From positions 2,593,001 through 2,657,000 of the forward strand of contig JAFBJZ010000872.1 of NCBI GenBank assembly GCA_016785225.1: a DNA stretch of 64,000 nt, given 5' to 3'. Positions within the stretch are counted from its first letter, which is position 1; each line of letters opens with the position of its first letter. This DNA is from Psettodes erumei (lineage: Eukaryota > Chordata > Actinopteri > Pleuronectiformes > Psettodidae). A model generated the notes under the pieces. The model had not been told where the DNA came from. It was given only the letters and a program-made list of their open reading frames with translations, and made no database searches. Both the position numbers and the translations under genes were made by a program. Positions 63,601-64,000 of this stretch are shown piece by piece.

Positions 63601-63806
63601 ATCGCCGCCTTGTGCTGACTGACATGCGTCCTCCTGCCTCTGTCTCTGCAGGGTTCGGCCATGGCACCAACGTGGTGAACTACGAGGGCTACTCCTGGCA
63701 CGAGTACTGCTTCAACTGCAAGAGGTGCAGCCTCTCGCTGGCCAACAAGCGCTTCGTCATCAGCGGAGACAACATCTACTGCCCTGACTGTGCCAAGAAG
63801 ATGTGA
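60604..63806 (+). CDS. fhl1: Four-and-a-half LIM domains protein 1, complete coding region (5 coding exons)
   Basis: Exons 60604-60785 (ATG at 60630), 61468-61645, 62339-62508, 62634-62820 and 63652-63806 (stop TGA) join in phase to 281 residues; human FHL1A has 280. An N-terminal half LIM (CYYCRDNLHGKKYV) is followed by four LIM domains at about 40-93, 102-154, 163-213 and 222-276. Each has paired zinc ligands such as HWHEDCFRCAKC, VWHEECFTCFEC, PWHSECFVCRTC and SWHEYCFNCKRC. FHL1 is a muscle-enriched adaptor at the sarcomere and nucleus, with partners such as titin and myosin-binding protein C; human mutations cause myopathies. NITGFGHGTNVVNYEGYSWH-type sequence and the ADSK junction after the first exon fit FHL1 better than FHL2/3. 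Neighbouring slc9a6 repeats the human gene order. The window does not show whether it is the teleost a- or b-copy, nor FHL1B/C-type alternative exons. Confidence 0.96.
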
Positions 63807-64000
63807 GGTGCACAGTCAGACCTGCAGATTACCAGCTGTTTCATGTGGAATTGCACCAAAACTGACTTTTAGATGGTTCATTTTAATTTAGACAGATTTT
63901 TAGAACATATATTTTCCTCATGAAATTCCACTTTGGGAGTTTGTTTATGAATTTGAGGCCTCGAAATGACAGAAACATTACTCTGTTTCTGAATTTTCAT
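63807..64000 (+). other. fhl1: Start of fhl1 3' UTR
   Basis: Noncoding sequence after the stop codon. No poly(A) signal appears before the window ends. Confidence 0.8.

Noticed and set aside
1..64000. Viral, prophage, CRISPR, toxin or bacterial defence content
   Set aside because: No such gene, repeat array or motif was seen; all firm genes are vertebrate and spliced.

Overview
The window is vertebrate nuclear DNA, almost certainly from a ray-finned (teleost) fish. Its genes are split into small exons with GT-AG introns mostly of 0.1 to 5 kb, CA/GT microsatellites are frequent, and degraded fish-type interspersed repeats occur. The predicted proteins are close to human DRP2, AIPL1, TAF7/TAF7L, SLC9A6 and FHL1. 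No bacterial, viral or CRISPR features were seen.

Layout: (1) 1-16.1 kb, plus strand: the 3' part of drp2 (ZZ zinc finger, dystrobrevin/syntrophin-binding coiled coils, C-terminus); its 5' part lies outside the window. (2) 16.1-19.9 kb: drp2 3' UTR and convergent intergenic DNA. (3) 19.9-27.9 kb, minus strand: an AIPL1-type co-chaperone gene whose TPR region has been duplicated in tandem inside one reading frame. A TATA box and CRX/OTX-type sites lie just upstream. (4) 30.1-36.9 kb, minus strand: a complete twelve-exon taf7. (5) 38.0-46.2 kb, plus strand: a complete sixteen-exon slc9a6, head-to-head with taf7 across about 1.1 kb, with a long 3' UTR to about 49.4 kb. (6) 49.4-60.6 kb: a CpG-bearing patch with a MEF2/TATA-like palindrome, a probable noncoding first exon of fhl1, and a long first intron. 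(7) 60.6-63.8 kb, plus strand: the complete coding exons of fhl1.

The genes do not form an operon or pathway. The block joins human Xq22 neighbours (DRP2, TAF7L) to human Xq26 neighbours (SLC9A6, FHL1), which suggests an ancestral linkage group. The most unusual signals are the double-TPR AIPL1-like protein with exon sizes and phases preserved in both copies, a possible one-base frameshift cutting off its acidic tail, and three minor-spliceosome (U12-type) introns within 12.2 kb: one in taf7 and two in slc9a6, one of them AT-AC.

Exon boundaries were assigned by eye from splice signals, reading phase and remembered similarity to human proteins. No search or alignment was run.
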